Assembly: GCA_025980505.1 (NCBI GenBank)
Contig: JAICXI010000159.1
Location: 1 to 5,382, forward strand
Reading direction: 5' to 3'
DNA length: 5,382 nucleotides
Origin: a bacterium
GTDB taxonomy: Bacteria; Oederibacteriota; Muellerivitia; Muellerivitales; Muellerivitaceae
Shown here: positions 1-5,305 of the stretch, piece by piece
Numbering within the stretch: position 1 is the stretch's first letter
How the letters are laid out: every line of letters begins with the position of its first letter
Translations under genes and position numbers: made by a program
The notes under the pieces: generated by a model
Seen by the model: the letters and a program-made list of their open reading frames with translations, nothing else
The model's database searches: none
Told to the model about the DNA's origin: nothing

Positions 1-1
1 G

Positions 2-370
2 TCCTCCATCGCCGCCATTTCGCTCCTGGTGGGCGGCATCGGCATCATGAACATCATGCTGGTTTCGGTCACCGAGCGGACCCGCGAAATCGGCCTGCGC
101 AAGGCCATCGGCGCCCGGCGCCTCGACATCCTTTCCCAATTCCTCATTGAGTCCATGGCCGTGGGCGTCGTGGGCGGCATCATGGGCATCCTCCTGGGTT
201 GGGGCATCGTGCTGATCATTTCCAAATTCGCCGGATGGGCCGCCATCGTGACCCCCGGCGCCGTGCTGCTGGCCTCCTTCTTTTCCGCCCTGGTCGGCGT
301 CCTGGCCGGGCTTTGGCCGGCCATCAAGGCTTCCAAGTTGAGTCCTATCCTGGCCCTTCGGTACGAGTAA
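2..370 (+). CDS. ABC transporter permease, MacB/FtsX family, C-terminal fragment
   Basis: This is the last 122 residues of an open frame that enters from the left edge; the true start is outside the window. It reads as the C-terminal membrane part of a MacB-type permease, the membrane subunit of ABC systems that drive efflux or envelope remodelling from the inner membrane. Visible signs are the family motif GGIGIMNIMLVSVTERTREI, then GLRKAIGAR (the short cytoplasmic coupling helix typical of MacB/FtsX), then two further hydrophobic helices around residues 55-75 and 85-105. The protein ends in the usual PILALRYE-type tail. The periplasmic core domain and first helix lie upstream and are not seen, so the substrate and any fused or separate ATPase are unknown. 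LolC/E-type permeases share this fold, but the motif wording fits MacB_PCD/FtsX permeases best. The gene is complete at its 3' end and is followed by a strong hairpin. Confidence 0.93.
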   Translation, partial: SSIAAISLLVGGIGIMNIMLVSVTERTREIGLRKAIGARRLDILSQFLIESMAVGVVGGIMGILLGWGIVLIISKFAGWAAIVTPGAVLLASFFSALVGVLAGLWPAIKASKLSPILALRYE

Positions 371-386
371 GCGGCCCCCTTCCCTT

Positions 387-417
387 TCAAGGAACCCGGG
401 CTTTCCCGGACCCTTGG
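387..417 (+). terminator. Strong GC hairpin after the permease gene, possible terminator
   Basis: An interrupted stem lies 17 bases after the permease stop. The outer arms CAAGG (388-392) and CCTTG (412-416) pair over 5 bp. A 3x2 internal loop follows, and then an inner stem CCGGG (396-400) / CCCGG (405-409) closes a four-base loop. No T-run follows, so it is not a canonical intrinsic terminator. It could stabilise the 3' end of the mRNA or work with Rho. It separates the permease from clpS, which has its own -10 box. Confidence 0.4.
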
Positions 418-490
418 CGGAAGCCCCGTCGAAGCGGTGCCGGCTTCCCTAACCCCCCCTCTCGGCGCTGTTCTTCCCGTCGCAAACCGT

Positions 491-509
491 TAAAATATCC
501 CCCGGGGGA
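491..509 (+). promoter_or_regulatory. Putative clpS -10 box and ribosome-binding site
   Basis: TAAAAT (491-496) matches the TATAAT consensus at 5 of 6 positions inside an otherwise GC-rich gap. No good -35 is seen 16-18 bases upstream. A G-rich Shine-Dalgarno-like run GGGGGA (504-509) ends 8 bases before the clpS ATG. If the box is used, the leader is only about 15 bases. Confidence 0.4.
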
Positions 510-517
510 TTTTACGC

Positions 518-805
518 ATGAAAACCGCCGCCCTTGAGACAACCGGACAGGAAACCGGCGTGGAAACGGAGCTGGGCAATCCCTGGCAGGTGGTGTTGTT
601 CAACGACGAGGTCCATACCTTCGAGGAGGTCATCCTCCAGATCCAAAAGGCCACGGGTTATCCCCTGGAAAGGGCCGTTGAAATCACTTTCCGCGTCCAC
701 CGCAACGGCAAAGCCGTTGTTTATATCGGGCCCAAGGACGATTGCGCGAAGGTGGCGGCCATCCTGAAGCAAATCCGGCTCCTGACGCAGGTTGAAAAAA
801 CGTGA
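518..805 (+). CDS. clpS: ATP-dependent Clp protease adaptor ClpS, ClpS2-like
   Basis: This 95-residue protein matches the usual ClpS size. ClpS binds proteins carrying destabilising N-terminal residues and delivers them to the ClpA or ClpC unfoldase of the cytosolic Clp protease (N-end rule). The first ~20 residues look like the flexible N-terminal extension. The core starts at VVLFNDE (25-31) with the Asn29-Asp30-Glu31 cluster that contacts the substrate alpha-amino group, and His61 in FRVH matches the conserved pocket His. The HTFEEV segment (33-38) and the ending AVVYIGP (66-72) resemble cyanobacterial ClpS2 (NTFxxV, VWVGP) more than E. coli ClpS (YTPMEFV). By alignment the gatekeeper Met of E. 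coli (Met40) is Phe35. That suggests, as inference, a narrower choice of N-terminal residues. The ATG at 518 is preceded by a G-rich site and a -10 box. The neighbouring genes contain no clpA or clpC, so it appears to be transcribed alone. The family call is firm; the subtype is likely. Confidence 0.9.
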   Translation: MKTAALETTGQETGVETELGNPWQVVLFNDEVHTFEEVILQIQKATGYPLERAVEITFRVHRNGKAVVYIGPKDDCAKVAAILKQIRLLTQVEKT

Positions 806-869
806 GCCCGGCGGCGCCTCCCTCCGGAGACCCTCCCGGTCCCCGAAGAGGCCGGAGCCCATCTTCGCC

Positions 870-898
870 TTCTCAGAATCCCCAAGCTGTAATATATT
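870..898 (+). promoter_or_regulatory. Putative sigma70-type promoter of the cyclase homologue
   Basis: TTCTCA (870-875, 4 of 6 matches to TTGACA) and TATATT (893-898, 5 of 6 matches to TATAAT) are spaced by 17 bases. They lie in a short AT-rich patch within GC-rich sequence. An overlapping alternative -10, TAATAT, lies at 890-895. Transcription would start near 905, giving a leader of roughly 50 bases that contains the AAAGGA ribosome-binding site (941-946), 7 bases before the chosen ATG at 954. Confidence 0.5.
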
Positions 899-953
899 AC
901 CCTTGCCTCGGATTGCCTTTCGGTCTTCCATTTCCGCTCCAAAGGATTCACGG

Positions 954-2711
954 ATGAAATTTCCTACGCCGGGTTGGCTGGGCACCACGCTTATCTTGCT
1001 GACGACGCTCCCGGTGGCGGGTTACCTTGGCTTCACCCGGTCGGTCTGGCGCCAGCACCTCAAAACCACCGTGTCCAACGACCCCCAGGCCGAGCTCTCC
1101 CGCAGCCTTTCCACGGTCCAGTCGGCCCTGAACCAGCGGCAATCCGAAATCCTCCTCAAGGCCACCCGCCTGGCGGGCAAGGAAAACCTGAAAAAGCTTT
1201 TGACCTCCAAAAAAATGAACCTGGCCCAGGTGAAATCGCTGGCGGCGGGGTCCTTCAATCCCGACACCACCCCCCTGCTGATCCTCACCGACAAAAAAGG
1301 CGACGCCCTCTACACGAGTTTCCCCCTTCCCTCCCCCTCGCCGGCGGCCCCGACGGTCCCGAGGAACAGGCGGGGCAAGGTGTCCCCCTCCCTTCCCTCG
1401 GTCAAGGATTGGTCCGGCATCCGGCAGGCCCTCCAAGGAGCCTCCAACACGGGACTTTTTTCCTACCAGGACAAGCTCTACCTGGCGGCCGCCCTTCCCA
1501 TCAACTCCCCTAAAGTCGTCGGCACCCTCCTCATCGGCGAGCCTTTCGGGGATGCCTTCGCCCAGGAGCTGAAAAAATCGGTCCAAAACGACCTGGCCTT
1601 TTTTTCCGATCGGAAAATCCTCTTTTCAACCCTGGCCGTGGCCCTGGAATCGCAGGTCCTTAAGGCCCTCCCCGCCGAATGGCAGACTTCCGGCGCCCCC
1701 CCGTCCAAGCCCATGACCATCAACCAGGACCCCTGCGTTTGGAACTTTGTCCCCGTCTCGGATATCAAGCAGGAACCATCCGGTTATTTCCTCGTTTTCC
1801 AGCCCATCCAACAAATAACCACGGTGGAAGGTTTTCCCCAAAAAAGGGTCCTTTCTTGGGGAGTCGGCCTGATACTCCTCCTTGTTTTGATCGGTTATAC
1901 CTTCTCGGTCAGCCTACTTTCCACGGTCCGCAAACTGACCCTGGCGGTGGAGCGGATCCAAACCGGGGATTTGGGGGTGGCCCTGCCCACGCGCCGGATG
2001 GATGAATTGGGCCGGTTGGGCCGCGCCTTGCAAGGCATGCTAGAAAGCTTACGGGAAAAGGAACGCATCTCGCTGATCCTGGGCAAGGTGGTGGACCCCC
2101 AGGCCGCCCGCAAAATCCTGGCGGAAAAGGATTATTTCTCCCTCAAGGGCGAGCGCCGCGAATGCACTTTGCTCCAGGCGGACCTCAAGGCCTTCAATAC
2201 CTTGAGCGAAAACATGACGCCCGAGGCCCTGGTGGAGGCCTTGAACCAGTATTTCAGCCTCATCAATGAGATCGTTTTCAAGCATGAGGGCATGCTGGAC
2301 AAGTTTATCGGCGGCACGGCCGTCGTGGTTTGGGGGGCTCCCTTCAACCACGGGGACAAGGAGGAGCGGGCGGCGAAGGCGGCGATGGAAATCCAGGAAG
2401 CCTTGAAGGAATTCAACATTTCCCGCATCAAAAAGGGCCACCCGCCCTTCACCATCGGCATCGGCATCCACACGGGAACCGTGGTCTCGGGCAACCTGGG
2501 GTCGGACAAGCGTTACGACTACAGCATTATCGGGGAGGCCCTCCAGGTGGTCTCACGCCTCTGCGCGATGGCCGCTCCGGGCCAGATCGTCGTTTCCCAG
2601 GAAACTTACGGCAAGATCCGGGACTTGGTGAAAGCCAACGCCTTGAACCCCATCGCGGTCAAGGGCTCCCTGGAGCCGCTGGCGACCTTCGAAATAACCC
2701 AATGGCTTTGA
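954..2711 (+). CDS. Membrane-bound class III adenylate/guanylate cyclase homologue with sensor and HAMP domains; catalytic residues altered
   Basis: The protein has 585 residues. It has a membrane helix (~8-25), an extracytoplasmic region of ~270 residues with Cache-like strand motifs (LLILTDKKGDALYTS; VVGTLLIGEPF near 190), a second helix (~300-322), a HAMP linker (~322-370, with the MDELG signature, Asp350-Glu351), and a class III cyclase domain (~385-580). The domain normally turns ATP or GTP into a cyclic nucleotide in the cytosol. First metal ligand Asp410 (LLQADLKAF), adenine-selecting Lys450 and Asp522, and catalytic Arg535 are present. The second metal Asp, expected in the usual KFIGD motif, is Gly454 (KFIGG), and the transition-state Asn, expected four residues before the Arg, is Gln531 (ALQVVSRL). 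Activity as a homodimer is therefore doubtful. An in-frame extension to 792 exists, but ATG 954 has AAAGGA 7 bases upstream, a promoter, and is followed directly by the membrane helix. mutY starts 76 bases downstream. The fold call is firm; the enzymatic call is not. Confidence 0.9.
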   Translation: MKFPTPGWLGTTLILLTTLPVAGYLGFTRSVWRQHLKTTVSNDPQAELSRSLSTVQSALNQRQSEILLKATRLAGKENLKKLLTSKKMNLAQVKSLAAGSFNPDTTPLLILTDKKGDALYTSFPLPSPSPAAPTVPRNRRGKVSPSLPSVKDWSGIRQALQGASNTGLFSYQDKLYLAAALPINSPKVVGTLLIGEPFGDAFAQELKKSVQNDLAFFSDRKILFSTLAVALESQVLKALPAEWQTSGAPPSKPMTINQDPCVWNFVPVSDIKQEPSGYFLVFQPIQQITTVEGFPQKRVLSWGVGLILLLVLIGYTFSVSLLSTVRKLTLAVERIQTGDLGVALPTRRMDELGRLGRALQGMLESLREKERISLILGKVVDPQAARKILAEKDYFSLKGERRECTLLQADLKAFNTLSENMTPEALVEALNQYFSLINEIVFKHEGMLDKFIGGTAVVVWGAPFNHGDKEERAAKAAMEIQEALKEFNISRIKKGHPPFTIGIGIHTGTVVSGNLGSDKRYDYSIIGEALQVVSRLCAMAAPGQIVVSQETYGKIRDLVKANALNPIAVKGSLEPLATFEITQWL

Positions 2712-2787
2712 ACGTCGGACGGTTGTCCACCGGCCGTTGAACCTTTCCGCTGAAACCGGCGGTTGGAAACCCGACAAAGGAATGGCC

Positions 2788-3864
2788 ATGCCCACTGATA
2801 ATCCCCGATCCGTCGATCCCCGCTTTTTCCAGGATGCGTTGTTGAAGTGGTTCGGCCGTTACAAACGCGACCTGCCCTGGCGCCACACGCGCGATCCTTA
2901 CGCCATTTTCGTTTCGGAAATGATGCTCCAGCAGACCCAGGTCAAGACCGTCCTTCCTTACTACCAAAGGTTCCTGAAAGAATTGCCCGACTGGAAATCC
3001 CTGGCCAAAGCCAAGGAAGAAAAGGTGTTGAAGCTTTGGGAAGGATTGGGCTATTACCGGCGGGCGCGGAACCTACGGGCGGCCGCCCAGGCCGTCCTTA
3101 AGGATTTCGGCGGAAAATTGCCCGATACCATGGACCTTATCCTGGAAATCCCGGGGGTCGGCCCTTACAGCGCGGGAGCCGTGCTTTCCATCGCCTACCA
3201 AAAACCCCATCCGGTTGTGGATGGGAACGTCTTGCGCGTTTTTTCCAGGGTTTTTCTCCTGGAGGGCAACCTGAAGGCGGGCCCGGGCCATCAAAAGGCC
3301 TGGTCTTTGGCGGAAAGCCTGCTTTCTCCGAAACGCCCGGGTGATTTCAACCAGGCCCTAATGGAACTGGGGGCCACGGTTTGTTTTCCGGAAAATCCCC
3401 AATGTCTTTTATGTCCCTTGCTATCCCAGTGCCAGGCCGCCCAAAAGGGTCTCCAAGCCGAATTCCCTCAAATGCCCAAAACGGTTGAAACCGTGGAAAT
3501 CCCCATGGCCGCCCTTTTGATCGAGCGCAAGGGGAAGGTCCTGGTGCGAAAAAGGCCGCAAGAGGAACGCTGGCTCAAGGGGATGTGGGAATTCCCCAGC
3601 GCCGAAGGGAAAACCTTCGAGGAGGCCCTTCGAAAATTGGAAAAAAGCCTCAAGGTCAGGGCCCAGCGCAAGGAACTGCATGAAGTCCGCCATCAAATCA
3701 CCCACCATAAGATCCGGCTCAGGCTTTTTCCCGTTTTCGGGCTTCCCAAACCCCGAAAGGCCGGAAACCTGAAATGGGTCTCCTCCCTGAAGTTGACTCT
3801 CCTTCCCTTTGCCAGTGCCAAGGGCAAGCTCCGGAAATGGGTGCTCCGGAAGTCAGTCAGTTGA
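2788..3864 (+). CDS. mutY: A/G-specific adenine DNA glycosylase MutY
   Basis: MutY removes adenine mispaired with 8-oxoguanine or guanine and so prevents G:C to T:A mutations. The 358-residue product is close to the usual ~350. The HhH-GPD glycosylase domain comes first: LPWRHTRDPYAIFVSE with catalytic Glu44 followed by MMLQQTQV, then GLGYYRRARNL (86-96). The helix-hairpin-helix IPGVGPYSAGA is at 121-131, with catalytic Asp145 in VDGNV. The [4Fe-4S] ligands Cys199, Cys206, Cys209 and Cys215 show the exact C-x6-C-x2-C-x5-C spacing. From ~235 a NUDIX-like C-terminal domain follows (MAALLIERKGKVLV, GMWEFP), with a VRHQITHHKIRL segment matching the 8-oxoG-recognition loop. The start was set at 2788 because AAAGGA (2776-2781) lies 6 bases upstream. 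ATG 2782 abuts that site, and a TTG at 2737 has no ribosome-binding site. No promoter is clear in the 76-base gap after the cyclase, so the two may be cotranscribed. The stop codon lies inside a repeat motif. Nothing appears degraded. Confidence 0.97.
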   Translation: MPTDNPRSVDPRFFQDALLKWFGRYKRDLPWRHTRDPYAIFVSEMMLQQTQVKTVLPYYQRFLKELPDWKSLAKAKEEKVLKLWEGLGYYRRARNLRAAAQAVLKDFGGKLPDTMDLILEIPGVGPYSAGAVLSIAYQKPHPVVDGNVLRVFSRVFLLEGNLKAGPGHQKAWSLAESLLSPKRPGDFNQALMELGATVCFPENPQCLLCPLLSQCQAAQKGLQAEFPQMPKTVETVEIPMAALLIERKGKVLVRKRPQEERWLKGMWEFPSAEGKTFEEALRKLEKSLKVRAQRKELHEVRHQITHHKIRLRLFPVFGLPKPRKAGNLKWVSSLKLTLLPFASAKGKLRKWVLRKSVS

Positions 3865-3929
3865 CGGTTGCCGGATGTCAGTCCTGAAAACCCCGTCTGC
3901 GAACGAGCAACTGACAACCGGCCACTGTC
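3852..3929. repeat. Degenerate GTCAGT/CAACTGAC repeats across the mutY 3' end
   Basis: Short related units occur in both orientations: GTCAGTCAGTTGAC (3852-3865), TGTCAGTC (3876-3883) and CAACTGACAACCGG (3908-3921), then a weaker CACTGTC. GTCAGTTG (3856-3863) and CAACTGAC (3908-3915) form a perfect 8-bp inverted repeat with a 44-base spacer, and GGTTG/CAACC adds a further 5 bp in the same area. The mutY TGA falls within the first unit. There is no T-run directly after the second arm, so a terminator is not supported. This resembles small dispersed intergenic repeats, but copy number elsewhere cannot be seen. Confidence 0.45.
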
Positions 3930-3969
3930 TTTTAGGCAAACGGCTATCCCTAACTGAAAACGAAAATCA

Positions 3970-3987
3970 TTTGACAAAGAGGTCAAA
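3970..3987. promoter_or_regulatory. Palindrome overlapping the -35 box, candidate operator
   Basis: TTTGAC (3970-3975) and GTCAAA (3982-3987) form a perfect 6-bp inverted repeat separated by six bases. It covers the -35 element of the LysM promoter, where a bound dimeric regulator would block RNA polymerase. The geometry is like that of many dimeric helix-turn-helix sites, but the half-site is not the CRP (TGTGA) or FNR (TTGAT) consensus. Part of the left arm is explained by the -35 box itself. Confidence 0.3.
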
Positions 3988-3998
3988 AGATTTATCGT
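3971..3998 (+). promoter_or_regulatory. Promoter of the LysM protein gene
   Basis: A perfect -35 hexamer TTGACA (3971-3976) is followed after 16 bases by TATCGT (3993-3998, 4 of 6 matches to TATAAT). It sits in the most AT-rich part of the gap. Transcription would start near 4005, leaving a leader of about 28 bases with GGAGG (4022-4026), 6 bases before the ATG at 4033. Confidence 0.55.
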
Positions 3999-4032
3999 GG
4001 AAATAGACGATCGCCGTCAGCGGAGGTGCGGG

Positions 4033-5013
4033 ATGCTTAAAAAGAGCCTCTTTTTCGCGTTTTTAGCCGTAATAGCGCCCTGCCTTTTGCCGGCTGAAAC
4101 ATCCTCGACTCCCGAAAAAAAACCCCTTTACGTGGTCAAGCGGGGGGATTGTCTTTGGAACATTTCCAAGAAGCTTTGGAATGATCCCCACAAATGGCCC
4201 CTTTTGTTCGCCGCCAACGAAGCCAAAATCAAGAATCCCAACCTCATTTATTCCGGCCAGCGCTTCTCCATTCCCACCGACCTATCCCAGGAAGCCTTGG
4301 GTAAAGCCGGCCGGTTGGCCCAAGCCAGGGTGGAACCTATTTCGGAAAGCGCCGGCCGCTACGAAAAGGGCGGTGAGCTTTCCAATGCCGGAGGGAAAAT
4401 CCCGGTCCAATCGAAAGAGGGGGCAACCTCCATAAAGAAGGCCCCTCCACCCTACTCCCAAAAAGCTGAGTCCGGTGAAAAGCCTGAAAAGGAAGCGAAC
4501 CCACCGGCAACTGCGGGGGAAAACCTCCCCGCCACAGCCCCGACCAGCCTTCCCGCCAAATGGCTTTTATTGGTCGTCACGATTGTCGTGTTGATCGCAG
4601 GCATATTTCTATGGAAAAGGAAGGGTAATCAGGGGATGCCGTTCGCCCAAGAACCCAAGCCCTTCTCCTCCTTCCCTCAAGCTCCGGAACCCATGGCAAG
4701 CCGCCCCACGCCTTCCCCCGCACCTTCCCCCTCAGCCTCCAGCCAGCCCTCAAACCCGCCCCCCCAAACCAAGGCGGCGGAACCCGGGGTTTGGAAGAGC
4801 GCCACCCTTACCTCTATTTCCATTCCTTCCACCCCCACTCCCAAACAACCGGGCCCCTCCGAGCCCAACCCATCCTCCCCGTCCCCTGAAAACTCCACCC
4901 CTTCATCCCAGGGAAAGGCTCCGGCCCCCCCATCCTCCCCGGCGGCTCCGCCGCTGGAAAATAAACCTTCCGACAGCAACAATCCTCCCACTTCCACCAA
5001 TTCGGCCGCTTAA
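4033..5013 (+). CDS. Exported LysM-domain protein with one membrane helix and Pro/Ser/Thr-rich tail
   Basis: The product has 326 residues. Residues 1-21 form a signal sequence (MLKK, then a hydrophobic stretch ending LLPA before Glu22). Cys17 follows Pro, so it is not a convincing lipobox. One LysM domain at 32-81 (LYVVKRGDCLWNISKKL to YSGQRFSIP) is expected to bind the glycan strands of peptidoglycan. A Lys/Glu/Pro-rich linker follows (~82-175), then a membrane helix from Trp177 to about 195 (WLLLVVTIVVLIAGIFLW) with KRK after it. Positive charges there place the last ~130 residues in the cytosol. That tail is low-complexity Pro/Ser/Thr/Ala/Asn with no recognisable domain. LysM-linker-helix order recalls FimV-like polar or division proteins, but the FimV C-terminal domain is absent. 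The start at 4033 follows GGAGG by 6 bases; an in-frame GTG at 3997 would add 12 charged residues ahead of the signal sequence and overlaps the -10 box. No function can be assigned beyond wall binding and membrane anchoring. Confidence 0.88.
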   Translation: MLKKSLFFAFLAVIAPCLLPAETSSTPEKKPLYVVKRGDCLWNISKKLWNDPHKWPLLFAANEAKIKNPNLIYSGQRFSIPTDLSQEALGKAGRLAQARVEPISESAGRYEKGGELSNAGGKIPVQSKEGATSIKKAPPPYSQKAESGEKPEKEANPPATAGENLPATAPTSLPAKWLLLVVTIVVLIAGIFLWKRKGNQGMPFAQEPKPFSSFPQAPEPMASRPTPSPAPSPSASSQPSNPPPQTKAAEPGVWKSATLTSISIPSTPTPKQPGPSEPNPSSPSPENSTPSSQGKAPAPPSSPAAPPLENKPSDSNNPPTSTNSAA

Positions 5014-5032
5014 AGGGCCGGGGATTGTTTTT
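5003..5032 (+). terminator. Weak terminator-like hairpin at the LysM gene end
   Basis: CGGCC (5003-5007) and GGCCG (5016-5020) form a 5-bp stem around the TAA stop codon with an 8-base loop. A five-T run (5028-5032) follows, but seven bases after the stem. The gap makes efficient intrinsic termination doubtful. Confidence 0.25.
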
Positions 5033-5266
5033 CCGACGACGAACAGGGACCTGTCCCCTATCGCTTCGTGCCAAGGGGGCGTATAAAGCAGCCTCGGCAA
5101 GGAACAAAAACACATCTTGGATGGGGTTTGGTTCATCCGCGTAAATTCGCAGTCCACCATCCTTGTTTTCCTCTTTGCGATCCGGCGCCGATTTTCCAAC
5201 CCCTTCCCGGGTGGCTCCTTGCCCCTTTTTTTCCGTGTCTCGACCGCAATTCGGGCTGGAATTCCC
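5014..5266. other. Noncoding gap between the LysM gene and the last gene
   Basis: About 250 bases carry no convincing coding frame on either strand: frames that cross it lack ribosome-binding sites and have shadow-like compositions. It contains the REP-like palindrome at 5044-5058, a weak 6-bp inverted repeat GGATGG (5119-5124) / CCATCC (5157-5162), and a seven-T run (5226-5232) preceded by only a 4-bp possible stem. No tRNA, riboswitch or known small-RNA fold was recognised. Confidence 0.5.
5044..5058. repeat. REP-like short palindrome
   Basis: GGGAC (5046-5050) and GTCCC (5053-5057) form a tight inverted repeat with a two-base centre, overlapping a second palindrome CAGG (5044-5047) / CCTG (5050-5053). 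The GGGACCTGTCCC wording resembles palindromes scattered near REP-associated (RAYT) transposases in many bacteria. No transposase is in the window and only one copy is present, so the identification is tentative. Confidence 0.3.
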
Positions 5267-5272
5267 TATAAT
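5267..5272 (+). promoter_or_regulatory. Consensus -10 box upstream of the last gene
   Basis: A perfect TATAAT lies 33 bases upstream of the ATG at 5306. No good -35 is found at 16-18 bases: the nearest match, TCGACC (5240-5245), is 21 bases away. Transcription would start near 5279. Confidence 0.5.
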
Positions 5273-5274
5273 GT

Positions 5275-5300
5275 CCCCTCTTTCACCTATCCAAGAGGGG
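5275..5300 (+). promoter_or_regulatory. Inverted repeat enclosing the ribosome-binding site
   Basis: CCCCTCTT (5275-5282) and AAGAGGGG (5293-5300) are perfect 8-bp complements around a ten-base loop. The right arm is the Shine-Dalgarno sequence of the next gene, five bases before its ATG. If transcribed whole, the hairpin would hide the ribosome-binding site. The expected start near 5279 would remove about half of the left arm, so the structure may act only on transcripts from further upstream, or not at all. Confidence 0.35.
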
Positions 5301-5305
5301 TTTCC

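Noticed and set aside
820..858. Hairpin after clpS from CTCCGG and CCGGAG
   Set aside because: The arms are short, GC-rich by chance composition, and no T-run follows; no clpS terminator can be supported.
792..953. N-terminal extension of the cyclase frame by 54 residues
   Set aside because: The extension overlaps clpS, is Arg/Pro/Ser-rich with no domain, would place charged sequence before the membrane helix, and runs through the likely promoter. ATG 954 has AAAGGA at the right distance.
512..988. Long open frames on the - strand, here and at 948-1586, 2049-2471 and 4814-5365
   Set aside because: They are antisense to well-supported genes or cross the noncoding gap, have Gly/Arg/Pro-rich shadow compositions typical of GC-rich DNA, and lack start signals and domains.
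2737..2787. TTG start for mutY adding 17 residues
   Set aside because: There is no Shine-Dalgarno before the TTG, whereas AAAGGA precedes ATG 2788 by 6 bases and that start gives a typical MutY N-terminus.
3875..4006. Possible small + strand gene of 43 codons between mutY and the LysM gene
   Set aside because: It has no ribosome-binding site, lies across repeats and the LysM promoter, and its translation has no recognisable features.
4047..4083. Lipoprotein signal in the LysM protein (Cys17)
   Set aside because: The residue before Cys is Pro, which lipoboxes do not tolerate well, and a signal peptidase I-like site LLPA before Glu22 fits better.
5209..5232. Terminator from GGGT/GCCC pairing followed by seven T
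   Set aside because: The stem is only about 4 bp with one G-T pair, too weak to call despite the T-run.
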